A DNA stretch of 56,281 nucleotides. It comes from Sphingomonas echinoides ATCC 14820. Its GTDB lineage: Bacteria > Pseudomonadota > Alphaproteobacteria > Sphingomonadales > Sphingomonadaceae. Where the stretch lies: the NCBI RefSeq assembly GCF_000241465.1, contig NZ_JH584235.1, positions 3,243,007 to 3,299,287 of the forward strand, written 5' to 3'. The position numbers and the translations under genes are program-made. Shown here piece by piece: positions 1-9,234 of the stretch (position 1 is its first letter; each line of letters opens with the position of its first letter). Under the pieces are notes generated by a model that saw only the letters and a list, made by a program, of their open reading frames with translations, searched no databases and had not been told where the DNA came from.

Positions 1-19
1 GGGGAGAGGGCTATTTGTT

Positions 20-1165
20 TTATCCCCCGCGCTTGATCGTCTCGCGCGCGATGATGAGTTGCTGGATCTGGCTGGTGCCTTCGTAAATGCGGAACAGCCG
101 CACGTCGCGGTACAGCCGCTCGATCCCATAATCGGCGATATAGCCCGCCCCGCCGAAGATCTGCACCGCGCGGTCCGCCACACGCCCGACCATTTCGCTC
201 GCATAATATTTGGCCGCCGCCGATTCCAAGACGACGTCCTTGCCCGCATCCTTGGCCGCCGCCGTCTCCAGCACCAGCGCGCGCGCGGCGAGCGCCTCGG
301 TCTTGCTGTCGGCGATCATGCCCTGGATCAGTTGATGCTCGGCAATCGGTTTGCCGAACTGCTTGCGTTCGGTCGCATAGGCCACGCAATCCGCGATCAA
401 CCGCTCGGCCACGCCGACGCACACCGCCGAAATGTGGAGCCGCCCGCGATCGAGCACGCGCATCGCGATCTTGAAGCCTTCGCCCTCGGCACCGAGCCGG
501 TTCTCCCCCGGCACAACGACGTCGTCGAAATGGACGTCGGCGACCTTTGCGCCCTTTTGCCCCATCTTCTTTTCAGGCTCACCGACGCTCACGCCCGCCA
601 GCGTGCGCGGCACCAGAAAGGCCGAGACGCCGCGTGCGCCGGGATCCTCGCCGGTCCGCGCCATCACCGTGAACAGGTCGGCCTTGTCGGCATTGGTGAT
701 GTAGCGTTTGGTGCCGCTCAGCCGATAGGATTGGCCGTCAAAGATCGCGCGCGTCTTCACCGCGCCCGAATCCGAGCCGACATCGGGCTCGGTCAGCGCA
801 AAGCTGGTGATGATCTCACCGCTTGCGATGCGCGGCAGCCATGCCGCTTTCTGCGCCGCATTGCCCGCCATCACCAACCCTTGCGAGCCGATTCCGACAT
901 TGGTGCCGAAGGTTGAACGGAAGGCAGGGGTAGTGCGGCCAAGCTCGATCGCGACCTTGGTTTCCTCGAGCATGGTCAAGCCAAGACCGCCATACTCCTC
1001 GGCGATCGACAGGCCGAACAGCCCCATGTCGCGCATTTCGCTGACGATGTCGGCGGGGATCGCGTCGGCCTCCTCGACCGCGCCCTCCAGCGGCCGGAGC
1101 CGCTCCGCGACGAAGCGGCGCACGGTTTCGATCAGCGCGTCGAAAGTTTCGGGGTCGAGTGCCAT
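20..1165 (-). CDS. Acyl-CoA dehydrogenase
   Basis: FAD-dependent alpha,beta-dehydrogenation of an acyl-CoA, handing electrons to ETF; cytosolic, beta-oxidation or branched-chain amino-acid catabolism. The 381-aa protein has the full family length. It shows the FAD/substrate stretch with FALTEPDVGSD, the RKQFGKPI segment of the C-terminal helical domain and YEGTSQIQ near the end, whose Glu (about residue 362) is the usual catalytic base. I chose the ATG at 1165 because an AGAGAAGAGAG purine run sits just upstream; an in-frame extension to 1240 lacks family-like sequence. It is transcribed away from the SDR gene at 1337. The substrate chain length cannot be told from sequence. Confidence 0.93.
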   Translation of the reverse strand: MALDPETFDALIETVRRFVAERLRPLEGAVEEADAIPADIVSEMRDMGLFGLSIAEEYGGLGLTMLEETKVAIELGRTTPAFRSTFGTNVGIGSQGLVMAGNAAQKAAWLPRIASGEIITSFALTEPDVGSDSGAVKTRAIFDGQSYRLSGTKRYITNADKADLFTVMARTGEDPGARGVSAFLVPRTLAGVSVGEPEKKMGQKGAKVADVHFDDVVVPGENRLGAEGEGFKIAMRVLDRGRLHISAVCVGVAERLIADCVAYATERKQFGKPIAEHQLIQGMIADSKTEALAARALVLETAAAKDAGKDVVLESAAAKYYASEMVGRVADRAVQIFGGAGYIADYGIERLYRDVRLFRIYEGTSQIQQLIIARETIKRGG

Positions 1166-1336
1166 GATCTCTCTTCTCTGCGCCATCCTTGCGAAACGCG
1201 GCTGTGCGGCAGTGGTAGGGAAATGCGGCGGCGGTCGCAAGGCTGCGCCAAACCCAAAATTCCAAAAATACCGTGATGGCCCGGATTGACCGGCCCATGG
1301 CCCGTACTAAGGTGACAAAAAATACAGGAGAGCAAG

Positions 1337-2170
1337 ATGCGTTTTGCGGGCAAGCGCGCCGTCGTCACCGGCGGTGCCTCAGGAATAGGGCGCGCCACCG
1401 CGCTCCGGCTGGTGCGCGAAGGGGCCGAGGTGTGGATCGGCGATGTCGATGTCACAGGCGGGCATGAGCTTGCCGAAACCTCCAACGGGCGTATCCATTT
1501 TCTGCGCACCGACGTGACCGACGTTGCCGATATCGCCGCCCTGCTGCAGGCTGCGGACGATGCCGGGGGCATCGATGTGCTGTTCAACAATGCCGGTGCG
1601 GGCGGCGCGCGCGAGACGATCGACGCGATTTCGCCCGAGGATTGGGATCGCACGCAAAGCCTGTTGCTACGCTCGGTCGCGATGGGCATCCGCTATGCCG
1701 CTCCGCTAATGATCGCGCGCGGCAAGGGCGGAGCGATCGTCAATACGTCTTCAATCGCAGCACTCCAGACCGGTGCCGCCCCGACCGCTTATTCGGTGGC
1801 GAAAGCCGGTGTGTTGCATTTGACGACGCTTGCGGCGGCGGACCTGTCGCAGCATAATATCCGCGTCAACGCGGTGTGTCCGGGCTTCATCACCACCAAC
1901 ATCTTCGCCTCGGCACTCGGCATTTCGGGCGAAAAACGCGTGATGGCCAATGGCATGATCGAACAGGTCGCGGCGCACGCGCAGCCGTTGCAGCGCGCCG
2001 GCACCGCCGACGACATCGCCGCCGCCGTCGCCTATCTGGCGAGCGAGGACGCAGCTTTCGTGACCGGTACGCGCATCGTCGTCGATGGTGGGATGACGAT
2101 CGGCCCGCGCCACAGTTGGGACCCGAAGACGCCGTCGCTCTTCTCCAGCCTCGAAGCGTTTGCCGCGTGA
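1337..2170 (+). CDS. SDR family NAD(P)-dependent oxidoreductase
   Basis: Classical short-chain dehydrogenase of 277 aa, probably oxidising or reducing a hydroxyl/keto group in the cytosol. The cofactor motif TGGASGIG is at residues 11-18, NNAG at 84-87, the catalytic Ser in NTSS near 138 and YSVAK with Tyr152/Lys156. The C-terminal DGGMTIG is typical of the family. An AGGAG ribosome-binding site stands 7 bases before the ATG. The stop overlaps the GTG start of the transporter at 2167, so the two are probably co-translated, which suggests that the enzyme acts on an imported compound. The substrate is unknown. Confidence 0.92.
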   Translation: MRFAGKRAVVTGGASGIGRATALRLVREGAEVWIGDVDVTGGHELAETSNGRIHFLRTDVTDVADIAALLQAADDAGGIDVLFNNAGAGGARETIDAISPEDWDRTQSLLLRSVAMGIRYAAPLMIARGKGGAIVNTSSIAALQTGAAPTAYSVAKAGVLHLTTLAAADLSQHNIRVNAVCPGFITTNIFASALGISGEKRVMANGMIEQVAAHAQPLQRAGTADDIAAAVAYLASEDAAFVTGTRIVVDGGMTIGPRHSWDPKTPSLFSSLEAFAA

Positions 2171-3597
2171 CCACGCCGCTCGCGGTCCCGGCGGCGCGAC
2201 GACTCGGCGCGCGCAGCCGCTGGTCGTTCGGACTCGGCTCGATCGCTTATGGGGTGAAGGATAGCGGTTTCGCGACCTTCTTGCTGCTGTTCTACAATCA
2301 GGTGATCGGCCTGCCTGCCGGGCTGGTGGGCGTGGCGATCATGGCGGCGTTGGTGGTCGAGGCGTTTGTCGATCCGCTGGTCGGCTATCTGTCGGATCAT
2401 ACGCGCGGGCGCTGGGGGCGACGACACCCGTGGATGTACGCCTCGGCGCTGCCGGTGGCGATCGGATGGCTGCTCTTGTGGAACCCGCCGCACTGGTCGC
2501 ACGCGGCGCTTGGTTTCTATGTGTTTGGCAGTGCGCTGTTGGTGCGGATCGCCTTGTCGGCGTTCGAGATTCCGTCCTCGGCACTCGGGCCCGAACTCAG
2601 TTCGGACTATGACGAGCGCACCCGGATGTTCTCCTATCGCTATCTGTTCGGCTGGGGTGGCGGGTTGGCGATGCTGGCGCTGGCCTATGGCGTGTTCCTG
2701 GTGCCCGACGCGACGCATCCGGTGGGGATTCTCAACCGCGATGGCTATGCCGCGATGGCGACGCTGGCGGCGGTGGTGATGGCAGTGTCGATCGTGCTGT
2801 CGTCGATCGGCTTGCACCACGAAATCCCGCTGCTGCCGCAAATCCCGAAATCGCAGGAAACGCTGGCCGAGCATTTTGCCGATTTTCTTCGGACCGTCCG
2901 CAATCGCGGTTTTCTGATCCTGATGGTCGCGGGGGTGTTCGCCTATACCGCGCAGGGCGTCTCGTTCGCGCTATCGACCTATATGTATCAGTTCGTCTGG
3001 CAATTTGCGGGCCGCGATTTCAATTGGCTGTCGCTCGCGCTGATGATCGGCGCGCTGGGTGCGTTCTTCCTGGCCCCCGCGCTGACCAAGGGCGGCGACA
3101 AGCCGCGCATCGGCATGATCGCCTCGTTCGGCAGCGCGGTGCTGCTGGTCTCGCCTTATGTGCTGCGGCTGGCGGGCTGGTTTCCGGAGCCGGGCTCGCC
3201 GCTGCTATTGCCGGTGTTGCTGACGATCTTCGCGGCCAACACGGCGTGCGGTGTGTCGGCCTTCATCCTGGGGGCGGCAATGCTGTCCGACGTGGTGGAG
3301 GAATCCGAAGTGCGCACGGGCAAACGATCCGAAGGCGTGTTCTTTGCCGGCGGGTTTTTTGTGCAGAAACTGGTCGGCGGGCTTGGCATCTTCATGGCCG
3401 GCGCGATTCTGGCGTTTGCGCAGTTTCCGCAGGGCGCGCGCCCCGGGATGGTGCCGTCCGGGACGCTCGACCGGCTGACAATCGTGTTTATCGTGCTGGA
3501 ACTGGCCTTTTACGGCATGGCCGGGCTCTGCTACGCGCGTTTTCCGTTCGGGCGCGCGGATCACGATGCGCGGCTGGTTTCGGCGGCGCGGGGTTAA
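2167..3597 (+). CDS. GPH-type MFS transporter (sugar/cation symporter family)
   Basis: Inner-membrane secondary transporter of 476 aa with about 12 hydrophobic segments. The N-terminal part (YGVKDSG, FYNQVIGLP, then DPLVGYLSDHTRGRWGRRHP) is the signature of the glycoside-pentoside-hexuronide family related to MelB; the conserved Asp of helix II lies in DPLVG. I start at GTG 2167, whose bases overlap the stop of the SDR gene (GTGA), because homology begins there; the same frame is open further upstream only as a shadow of the SDR gene. Its 3' end overlaps the convergent lipoprotein gene by 4 bases. The transported compound is not known; many sphingomonad members sit with catabolic genes, as here. 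Confidence 0.88.
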   Translation: MTTPLAVPAARRLGARSRWSFGLGSIAYGVKDSGFATFLLLFYNQVIGLPAGLVGVAIMAALVVEAFVDPLVGYLSDHTRGRWGRRHPWMYASALPVAIGWLLLWNPPHWSHAALGFYVFGSALLVRIALSAFEIPSSALGPELSSDYDERTRMFSYRYLFGWGGGLAMLALAYGVFLVPDATHPVGILNRDGYAAMATLAAVVMAVSIVLSSIGLHHEIPLLPQIPKSQETLAEHFADFLRTVRNRGFLILMVAGVFAYTAQGVSFALSTYMYQFVWQFAGRDFNWLSLALMIGALGAFFLAPALTKGGDKPRIGMIASFGSAVLLVSPYVLRLAGWFPEPGSPLLLPVLLTIFAANTACGVSAFILGAAMLSDVVEESEVRTGKRSEGVFFAGGFFVQKLVGGLGIFMAGAILAFAQFPQGARPGMVPSGTLDRLTIVFIVLELAFYGMAGLCYARFPFGRADHDARLVSAARG

Positions 3598-4046
3598 CCT
3601 GCGACCGGACGGACGAAGCTGCTCAACACCCAGCCCGATTTGCACGGCCCGGCATAAGCGCTCGCATTGGCCAGCGTGGCCGCCACTCCGCAATCAAGCT
3701 GCGGCGAATCGACTGGCGGGACCACGACGCCCTGCCAGCGTTGGTCGAGCGAGCGCTGACACAGGAAGAGTTTCGCGCCCTCGCCAAGCCGGGCGACTTC
3801 CTGCGCCTCGGTAAAGGGTGCGGCGCGGAGCGGCAGATAGGCCTCGCCACCGGGCGACAGGTTCACCACCAGGCCGGAACTGGCACAGGCCGGATACGCC
3901 GGGCCGCCTTCGCCGACGCGCACGGCCTGTACGCCAGGGGTGAGGGTCGTGGTGTTGCTTTGATAAAGCGAGGGATCGTTGCTGAACGCGCCTTCCCGCG
4001 AGCAGGCGGTCAAGAGCAGGGCGATCGCCAGGATGCTGCGGTTCAT
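3594..4046 (-). CDS. Putative lipoprotein
   Basis: A 150-aa exported protein. MNRSILAIALLLTAC is a short lipoprotein signal with lipobox LTAC, so it should be lipidated at Cys15 and membrane-anchored. The rest has four more Cys and a beta-rich look (GEAYLPLRAAPF, QGVVVPPV, GWVLSSFVRP) reminiscent of SH3-like envelope domains; that resemblance is weak. It converges on the transporter gene with a 4-base overlap and is monocistronic. No function recognised. Confidence 0.7.
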   Translation of the reverse strand: MNRSILAIALLLTACSREGAFSNDPSLYQSNTTTLTPGVQAVRVGEGGPAYPACASSGLVVNLSPGGEAYLPLRAAPFTEAQEVARLGEGAKLFLCQRSLDQRWQGVVVPPVDSPQLDCGVAATLANASAYAGPCKSGWVLSSFVRPVAG

Positions 4047-4248
4047 GACTGATTCTTAGCCGAGTGCGCGCGGGTTGGCGAGCGGGCATCATCCGAAAGC
4101 ACTGTTTCGGCAGCGGCGAAAAGCCACCCATCGTGCGACAAACTCACTTCGTCGGAAATGGTTCCGTTCGCCGCGCGGTGGGGTTTTCAACCCTGCTATG
4201 AACTGCTTTGAGACATTTAACGAATTCATCGCGACCTGAGGGGGTCAC

Positions 4249-4797
4249 ATGACAATCCGGACTTTGACAGCGCGTTTTGCGCTGGTGGTATCTTGCGCCC
4301 TGATGACGGCGACCCCAGCGATGGCCCAGTTCTGGCAGTGCGCGCCATATGCCCGGATGATTTCTGGCATCGAGATCCGTGGCAACGCCAACACCTGGTG
4401 GGGCCAGGCTGCCGGTCGCTATGCACGCGGCCATGCCCCCAAGGTCGGTGCCGTGCTCGCTTTTGCCTCGACCAGCCACATGCGCCTCGGCCATGTGGCG
4501 ATGGTCAGCGAAGTGGTGAGCGATCGCGAAGTCCTGTTGACCCATGCCAATTGGTCGCGCCGCGGCGGTGTCGAGCGTGACGTTCGCGCGATCGACATTT
4601 CGGAAAAGGGCGACTGGACGCGCGTCAAGGTCTGGTACGGTCCGCAGGGTGGCCTCGGCACCTCGGCCTATCCGACCAAGGGTTTCATCTACGCCGAACA
4701 TGCGCCGCTGAACGACCAGGGCGACGACGCGATCGACAGCACCGCCAAGGCCCCGATCATCCTGGCCTCGCTCAGCCAGGGGCCGGCGCGCTTCTAA
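4249..4797 (+). CDS. Secreted CHAP-domain protein (putative peptidoglycan amidase/peptidase)
   Basis: 182 aa with an N-terminal signal peptide (cleavage near AMA-QF, residue 26). The CHAP domain starts at once: Cys31 in QCAPYAR is the expected nucleophile, His82 in LGHVAMVSEV the expected base, and the LTHANW stretch near 98-102 supplies the third polar residue. Members of this NlpC/P60-like superfamily cleave peptide cross-links of peptidoglycan in the periplasm. A GAGGGGG ribosome-binding site precedes the ATG. It is monocistronic, and the 200 bases upstream show no clear promoter. The C-terminal 40 residues are low in similarity to the catalytic fold. Confidence 0.85.
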   Translation: MTIRTLTARFALVVSCALMTATPAMAQFWQCAPYARMISGIEIRGNANTWWGQAAGRYARGHAPKVGAVLAFASTSHMRLGHVAMVSEVVSDREVLLTHANWSRRGGVERDVRAIDISEKGDWTRVKVWYGPQGGLGTSAYPTKGFIYAEHAPLNDQGDDAIDSTAKAPIILASLSQGPARF

Positions 4798-4827
4798 GCC
4801 GCCAACCCGCCGCGCTGCGGCCCGGCG

Positions 4828-5331
4828 TTACGCTTTGCCGGGGGTAAAGCTGAGCGCCACGCCGTTCATGCAATAGCGCTTGCCCGTCGGTTGCGGGCCA
4901 TCATCGAACACATGGCCGAGATGGCCGCCGCAGCGGCGGCAATGCACCTCGGTTCGCGTAAAGCCGAGCGAACCGTCGGCGCGGGTGCGCACGGCATTGG
5001 GCAGCGGTGCCCAGAAGCTCGGCCAGCCCGTGCCGCTGTCGAACTTGGTCTTCGAGGAGAAAGCGGGGAGGGCACATCCCGCGCAGGAGAACACCCCCGC
5101 CCGATGTTCGCTGTTGAGCGGGCTGGTAAAGGGCGTCTCGGTGCTTTCGTGGCGCAGCACGACATAAGCGGCGGGCGACAGCTTCTTCCGCCACGCAGCG
5201 TCGCTCAGCACCACTTCGAACTGCTCGGGCGCGCTCGCCGTGGCCCCCTTGCAGCCGAATAGAGCAATCGCGGCAGCACCGGTGCCGGCGAGGCTGAGGA
5301 AGTGGCGGCGGTGGGGCATCAGGGCGGGCAT
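4828..5331 (-). CDS. msrB: Peptide-methionine (R)-S-oxide reductase, exported
   Basis: Repairs methionine-R-sulfoxide in proteins. The 167-aa product carries the MsrB fold with zinc ligands Cys83/Cys86 and Cys131/Cys134 and the catalytic Cys154 in RYCMNG. Before it lies a twin-arginine-like leader (RRHFLSLAG) ending in ALFGC, which looks like a Tat lipoprotein signal with Cys27, so the enzyme probably works in the periplasm. I chose the ATG at 5331 because AGAGGA stands 8 bases upstream; an ATG at 5358 has no ribosome-binding site. It is divergent from the small gene at 5457. Confidence 0.93.
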   Translation of the reverse strand: MPALMPHRRHFLSLAGTGAAAIALFGCKGATASAPEQFEVVLSDAAWRKKLSPAAYVVLRHESTETPFTSPLNSEHRAGVFSCAGCALPAFSSKTKFDSGTGWPSFWAPLPNAVRTRADGSLGFTRTEVHCRRCGGHLGHVFDDGPQPTGKRYCMNGVALSFTPGKA

Positions 5332-5456
5332 CGATAGGGTCCTCTTTTCGGGCGTCATGTGGCTATACGCGCGCGGCGACACAATAGTTACGCGGCTTTC
5401 GCCCAGGCGGATGCACTGCGCCCGGAACCGCCTGCGATTTCGCGCGCTTTTGGCAT

Positions 5457-5735
5457 ATGACGATGCAGCAACTCGATCCGCCGCTTCCGGTGCATGTTCT
5501 CGACAAGGGCCCAGGCTATGCCTTCGCCGTCATCGATTATGGCCAGGAGCATAACCTCATTTGGGTCACCGCGATCAACGAGACCGGTGAAATCTGGTGC
5601 GCGCCCAATCCACGCGTGCGGATGCAGGCCAATTGGACGATGGGACGGAAAAAGCCCGAATCGATTGCGCGCGAGCACAGCGATTGCTCGGGCGACGCCG
5701 AGCCCGTGGTTGCGCAAATGTCGAAGCCGAACTGA
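5457..5735 (+). CDS. Conserved hypothetical protein
   Basis: A 92-aa cytosolic protein with no signal or membrane segment. The core (PVHVLDKGPGYAFAVIDYGQ, LIWVTAINETGEIWCAPNP) looks like one small beta-rich domain and is well composed, unlike the reverse-strand alternative here. There is no good ribosome-binding site before the ATG, and another in-frame ATG lies 6 bases downstream. Its stop lies 8 bases from the stop of the convergent P450 gene. I do not recognise a function; its composition and setting suggest a lineage-conserved protein. Confidence 0.65.
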   Translation: MTMQQLDPPLPVHVLDKGPGYAFAVIDYGQEHNLIWVTAINETGEIWCAPNPRVRMQANWTMGRKKPESIAREHSDCSGDAEPVVAQMSKPN

Positions 5736-5743
5736 AACCGTGC

Positions 5744-6988
5744 TCAGTACCTGCTGATCTCGACCGGCAACTTGCGATAGCCATGCACGAAACAGGCGGC
5801 AACGCGCTCGGGCTCGCCGAGGACGTTTACGCGCATCCGCCGCTTGGCCATCTCTTCCAGCAATACTGAAACCTGTAATTCAGCGAGGCGTGCGCCAACG
5901 CAGCGATGGATGCCGTGGCCAAATGCCAAGTGGCGGCGCGCATTCGCACGATCGACGATGATCTGGTCGGCGTTTTCGAACACGCTTTCGTCGCGATTGG
6001 CCGACAAATACCATAAGGCCAATTTGTCCCCGGCCTTGATCTGTTGTCCCTCCAATTCGGTGTCGGCGGTGGCGGTGCGGCGCATATGCGCGAGCGGGGT
6101 CTGCCAGCGGATCACTTCCTGCACGGTATTGTGGATCAGCGATGGGTTGGCCTCAAGTTTCGCGCGCTGGTCGGGAAACAGGTCGAGGCCGTAGGCGACC
6201 GCGCTCATCGTGTTGCGGGTGGTGTCGTTGCCGCCGACGATCAGCAGGATCAAATTTCCGAGAAACTCCATCTGGTCCATCTCGGCCATCGCGTCGGAAT
6301 GGATCATCATCGAGATCAGGTCCGGGGTCGGATCCTTGCCGACCTTGGCGTTCCACAGATTCTGGAAATAGGCACCGCACTCGTACATGTGCTTCAGCCG
6401 TTCGAGCCGCAGTTCGTCATTCTTGGCGAGTTCGATGTCGCCCGCCCAATCCGACCAGAAGGTCAGTTTGCGGCGTTCCTCCCACGGGAAATCGAACAAG
6501 ATCGCCAGCATTTGCGTGGTCAGCTCGACCGAGACTTTATCCACCCAATCGAACGGCGTGTTCCAATCGAGCGAGTCGAGAATTTCGGAGGTGCGCGTGC
6601 GGATATTGTCGCTCATCCGCACCATTTCGGAAGGCGTGAAGGCGGGCGCTACCGTTCGGCGCTGGCCGGTGTGTTTGGGCCGGTCCATCGCGATGAACAT
6701 CGGCATCCGCACGTCGCCGGGATTGTTTTCGATAAAGTCGGCCAGCGTGATGCCACCGGCTTGCGAAGAATAGAGATCGGGCAGCGATTCCACCGTGATG
6801 ATCGGCTTGTAGGAGGAGATCGACCAATAGGGGCCGAAGTCCGAATGTTCGACGCGGTGGACGGGTGCGGTCGCGCGCAATTCCCGGAACGGCGCTTGCC
6901 ACACATCGTCGCGATACAGTTCGGGACGGCTGACATCGAGCGGATCCACCGCGCGCACGGGTGCTACGGGTGCCAGAGTCGCCATCAT
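5744..6988 (-). CDS. Cytochrome P450, CYP153-like
   Basis: Haem monooxygenase of about 414 aa, soluble and needing ferredoxin and reductase partners that are not encoded nearby. Visible motifs: I-helix GGNDTTRN, K-helix EVIRWQTP (ExxR) and the haem loop FGHGIHRCVG with ligand Cys363. The order IRWQTPLAHMRRTA followed by GDKLALWYLSANRDE is characteristic of the CYP153 group, known for terminal hydroxylation of alkanes and fatty chains, so that is the likely chemistry by inference. Start: GTG-ATG-ATG in a row follow AGGAGAG; I give the first ATG, though the second ATG at 6985 has better spacing. Confidence 0.9.
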   Translation of the reverse strand: MMATLAPVAPVRAVDPLDVSRPELYRDDVWQAPFRELRATAPVHRVEHSDFGPYWSISSYKPIITVESLPDLYSSQAGGITLADFIENNPGDVRMPMFIAMDRPKHTGQRRTVAPAFTPSEMVRMSDNIRTRTSEILDSLDWNTPFDWVDKVSVELTTQMLAILFDFPWEERRKLTFWSDWAGDIELAKNDELRLERLKHMYECGAYFQNLWNAKVGKDPTPDLISMMIHSDAMAEMDQMEFLGNLILLIVGGNDTTRNTMSAVAYGLDLFPDQRAKLEANPSLIHNTVQEVIRWQTPLAHMRRTATADTELEGQQIKAGDKLALWYLSANRDESVFENADQIIVDRANARRHLAFGHGIHRCVGARLAELQVSVLLEEMAKRRMRVNVLGEPERVAACFVHGYRKLPVEISRY

Positions 6989-7021
6989 CACTCTCCTGTC
7001 TTTTATGGAGAGAGAAGACCC

Positions 7022-8266
7022 TTAACTGACACTGATGTCAACAGCGTTTCGCCGTCGGAACAGCGGTCGCCCGCTACCCGATTTGAGCACGCCGCGGCGG
7101 AACACCCGTGCGCCGATCGTGATCGCGATCGCCACCCACAAAGCCTGCCAGCCGAGCGCGGCGACGTGCGGCCACAGGTCGGGCTTGTCGGCTGCGCGCG
7201 CTGCCATCGCGTATGGCGAACTCAGCGGAAACAGCTCGATAAAGCGCGTCGACGCGGCGTCCGGCGCGCCGATTGCTTTCAGCGCGAGCCCGACCATTGC
7301 GACCTGGATGATGGTGATCGGCAGAGACAGCATCTGCAATTCGCGCGGGGTGGAAGCCTGCGCACCCGCGCCTAGGAAGACCGCGCCGAGCAGCAGATAG
7401 GCCATTGCAAAATAGGCAAAGAATAGCAGGAAGAATATCGGTACGCCCACCGCCGGGCCGATCTGGCCGATCGCGCTGGCATATTGTGCGGGCAGAATGC
7501 CGCTGATCTGGCTGACCAAAGTCGCCCAGAAGGCGACAAACAGCAGCGCCGATCCGAACATGCCGAGCAGCTTGCCAAAAAACACTGCCTCCAGCGACAC
7601 CGCCGCGGCGAGCACTTCGATCACCTTGTTGCTGCGTTCCTCCATCATCGTGCCGACCAACTGACCCGCGAGCAGCAACGTCAGGAAGAAGATGCCGATC
7701 ACGGCGACAAGCGCCGCCTGTTTGTGGCCACCCTCGGTCGGCACGATGCGCGCGATCGAGGTGAGCGTCGCGGTGCTGAGCGGCGCGGTCTGCGTAGGGT
7801 TGGTCCGCAGCGTCGCCTCGGCCAGCGCCGCCAGATAGCGGGCATCGCCGCGACCCTGGCCATCATACAGGATCGTCGGATGGGTGAGATCGCCGAACAA
7901 GGCGGCGGAGACATCCGCGCCCTTGCGCACGGCGAAGGCGGCGCGCGCCTGTGCCTGCGGGTCGGCGCTCGGATTTTCCAACGTCAGTGTGGCGGGACGA
8001 TCCCCGCGCGGAAACATCGCACGCAGCCGCGCGTCGGCGGCGCGCATCGCCGCTTGCTGGGCCGGGGCGACGATCGCGACGATGCGGGTCTTGTCGGTCG
8101 ATCCGCTGGCCACGCTTGACGCGCCCATCCCGCCGACCAGCCCGAAGCCGATCGTGAACAAGGGCGAGAGCAGGAACAGCAGGAAGGTGGGGGTGAACAC
8201 CGTCGCCACGAAATCGCGGCGGGCAATGGTGAAGGTCTGGCGGACGATGCGGGGCAGCTTGCTCAT
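7022..8266 (-). CDS. ABC transporter permease, ABC-2/NatB-like
   Basis: 414-aa inner-membrane permease. The N-terminus has one hydrophobic segment (TFLLFLLSPLFTIGFGLVGG), then a roughly 150-residue extracytoplasmic domain, then about five C-terminal membrane segments (residues about 170-390), the layout of sodium/drug exporters such as NatB. It has no ATPase domain. The ATG overlaps the stop of the ATPase gene (ATGA), so the two form one exporter. The substrate is not identifiable. Confidence 0.85.
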   Translation of the reverse strand: MSKLPRIVRQTFTIARRDFVATVFTPTFLLFLLSPLFTIGFGLVGGMGASSVASGSTDKTRIVAIVAPAQQAAMRAADARLRAMFPRGDRPATLTLENPSADPQAQARAAFAVRKGADVSAALFGDLTHPTILYDGQGRGDARYLAALAEATLRTNPTQTAPLSTATLTSIARIVPTEGGHKQAALVAVIGIFFLTLLLAGQLVGTMMEERSNKVIEVLAAAVSLEAVFFGKLLGMFGSALLFVAFWATLVSQISGILPAQYASAIGQIGPAVGVPIFFLLFFAYFAMAYLLLGAVFLGAGAQASTPRELQMLSLPITIIQVAMVGLALKAIGAPDAASTRFIELFPLSSPYAMAARAADKPDLWPHVAALGWQALWVAIAITIGARVFRRGVLKSGSGRPLFRRRNAVDISVS

Positions 8267-9186
8267 TGGCCTTGCTCCAGGGCGGCGTTGCCGACGATGC
8301 GGACGAACGCATCGTGCAGGCCGGGGCGTTCGATCGACAGCCCGGCAATGCCGTGGCCCGCGCCGATCAGCCGACTGAGCGCTTGCTCGACCCCGCCATC
8401 GGGCACTTCGAAATGCCAGCCTCGTTCGTCATGCGTGGCGTCTTGCGGCAGATGCGTGGCGATAGCGGCATCGTCGCGTTCGGGCACATAATGCGCGCGC
8501 ATCGGCAGCAGGCCGCGCGCTTCGGCGACGGTGCCCTCAAAGCGGCGCTTGCCGCCCGCGATGATCGCGAGCCGGTCGCACAGCCGCTCGGCATGGGCCA
8601 TGACATGCGTCGAAAACAGCACCGTCGCCCCCCGATCGCGCTCGGCGAGGATCAGCGCCTCCAGCCGTTCCTGGTTGACCGGGTCGAGCCCGGAAAAGGG
8701 TTCGTCGAGCACCAGCAGATCGGGCTGATGCACCACCGCACCCAGCAACTGCACGAGCTGCGCCATCCCCTTGGACAATTTGCGGATCTTGGTGTCGACC
8801 GCGTGGCCGAGCCCGGCGGCTTCGAGCAGTGCCACCGCGCGCTTGCGCCCGGTCTTGAGGTCGAGCCCGCGCAACGCCCCCATGAAGGCGATCGCATCCT
8901 TGGCGCGCATCGCGGGATACAGGCCGCGTTCCTCGGGGAGGTAGCCGACGCGGTCGCTCGCCTCGCGCGGGCGTTCGTGGCCGAGCAGCGTGCGCGTTCC
9001 GCCATCGGGCTCGATAATGCCGAGCAGCATCCGCAGCGTGGTGGTCTTGCCCGCGCCATTGGGGCCTAGCACGCCGTAGATCGTGCCCGTTGGCACCGCG
9101 ATATCGACCCCGTCGACGACGCGCCGGTCGCCGAAGCGCTTGATCAGGCCCGATGCGCGGACCGCGAATTCCTGCCCCAACGCCAA
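8263..9186 (-). CDS. ABC transporter ATP-binding protein, NatA-like
   Basis: 307-aa ATPase that powers the permease downstream. Walker A GPNGAGKTT is at residues 41-49, the signature is the variant LSKGMAQ, Walker B is LLVLDEPF and the switch His is in FSTHVM. The C-terminal 90 residues form the accessory domain common in NatA/CcmA-type proteins. No ATG fits; the best start is TTG, either 9186 or 9180, the latter 7 bases after AGGGA. A 13-bp direct repeat covers this start region. Translationally coupled to the permease. Confidence 0.88.
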   Translation of the reverse strand: MALGQEFAVRASGLIKRFGDRRVVDGVDIAVPTGTIYGVLGPNGAGKTTTLRMLLGIIEPDGGTRTLLGHERPREASDRVGYLPEERGLYPAMRAKDAIAFMGALRGLDLKTGRKRAVALLEAAGLGHAVDTKIRKLSKGMAQLVQLLGAVVHQPDLLVLDEPFSGLDPVNQERLEALILAERDRGATVLFSTHVMAHAERLCDRLAIIAGGKRRFEGTVAEARGLLPMRAHYVPERDDAAIATHLPQDATHDERGWHFEVPDGGVEQALSRLIGAGHGIAGLSIERPGLHDAFVRIVGNAALEQGQ

Positions 9187-9234
9187 TTCCCTGTTTCAGC
9201 CCAATTCCCTGTTGGGCAATCCCCGTGGTAGCGG

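Noticed and set aside
1876..2166. Longer start of the GPH transporter
   Set aside because: The extension is a shifted frame of the SDR gene with an Arg/His-rich sequence; the GTG at 2167 fits the homology.
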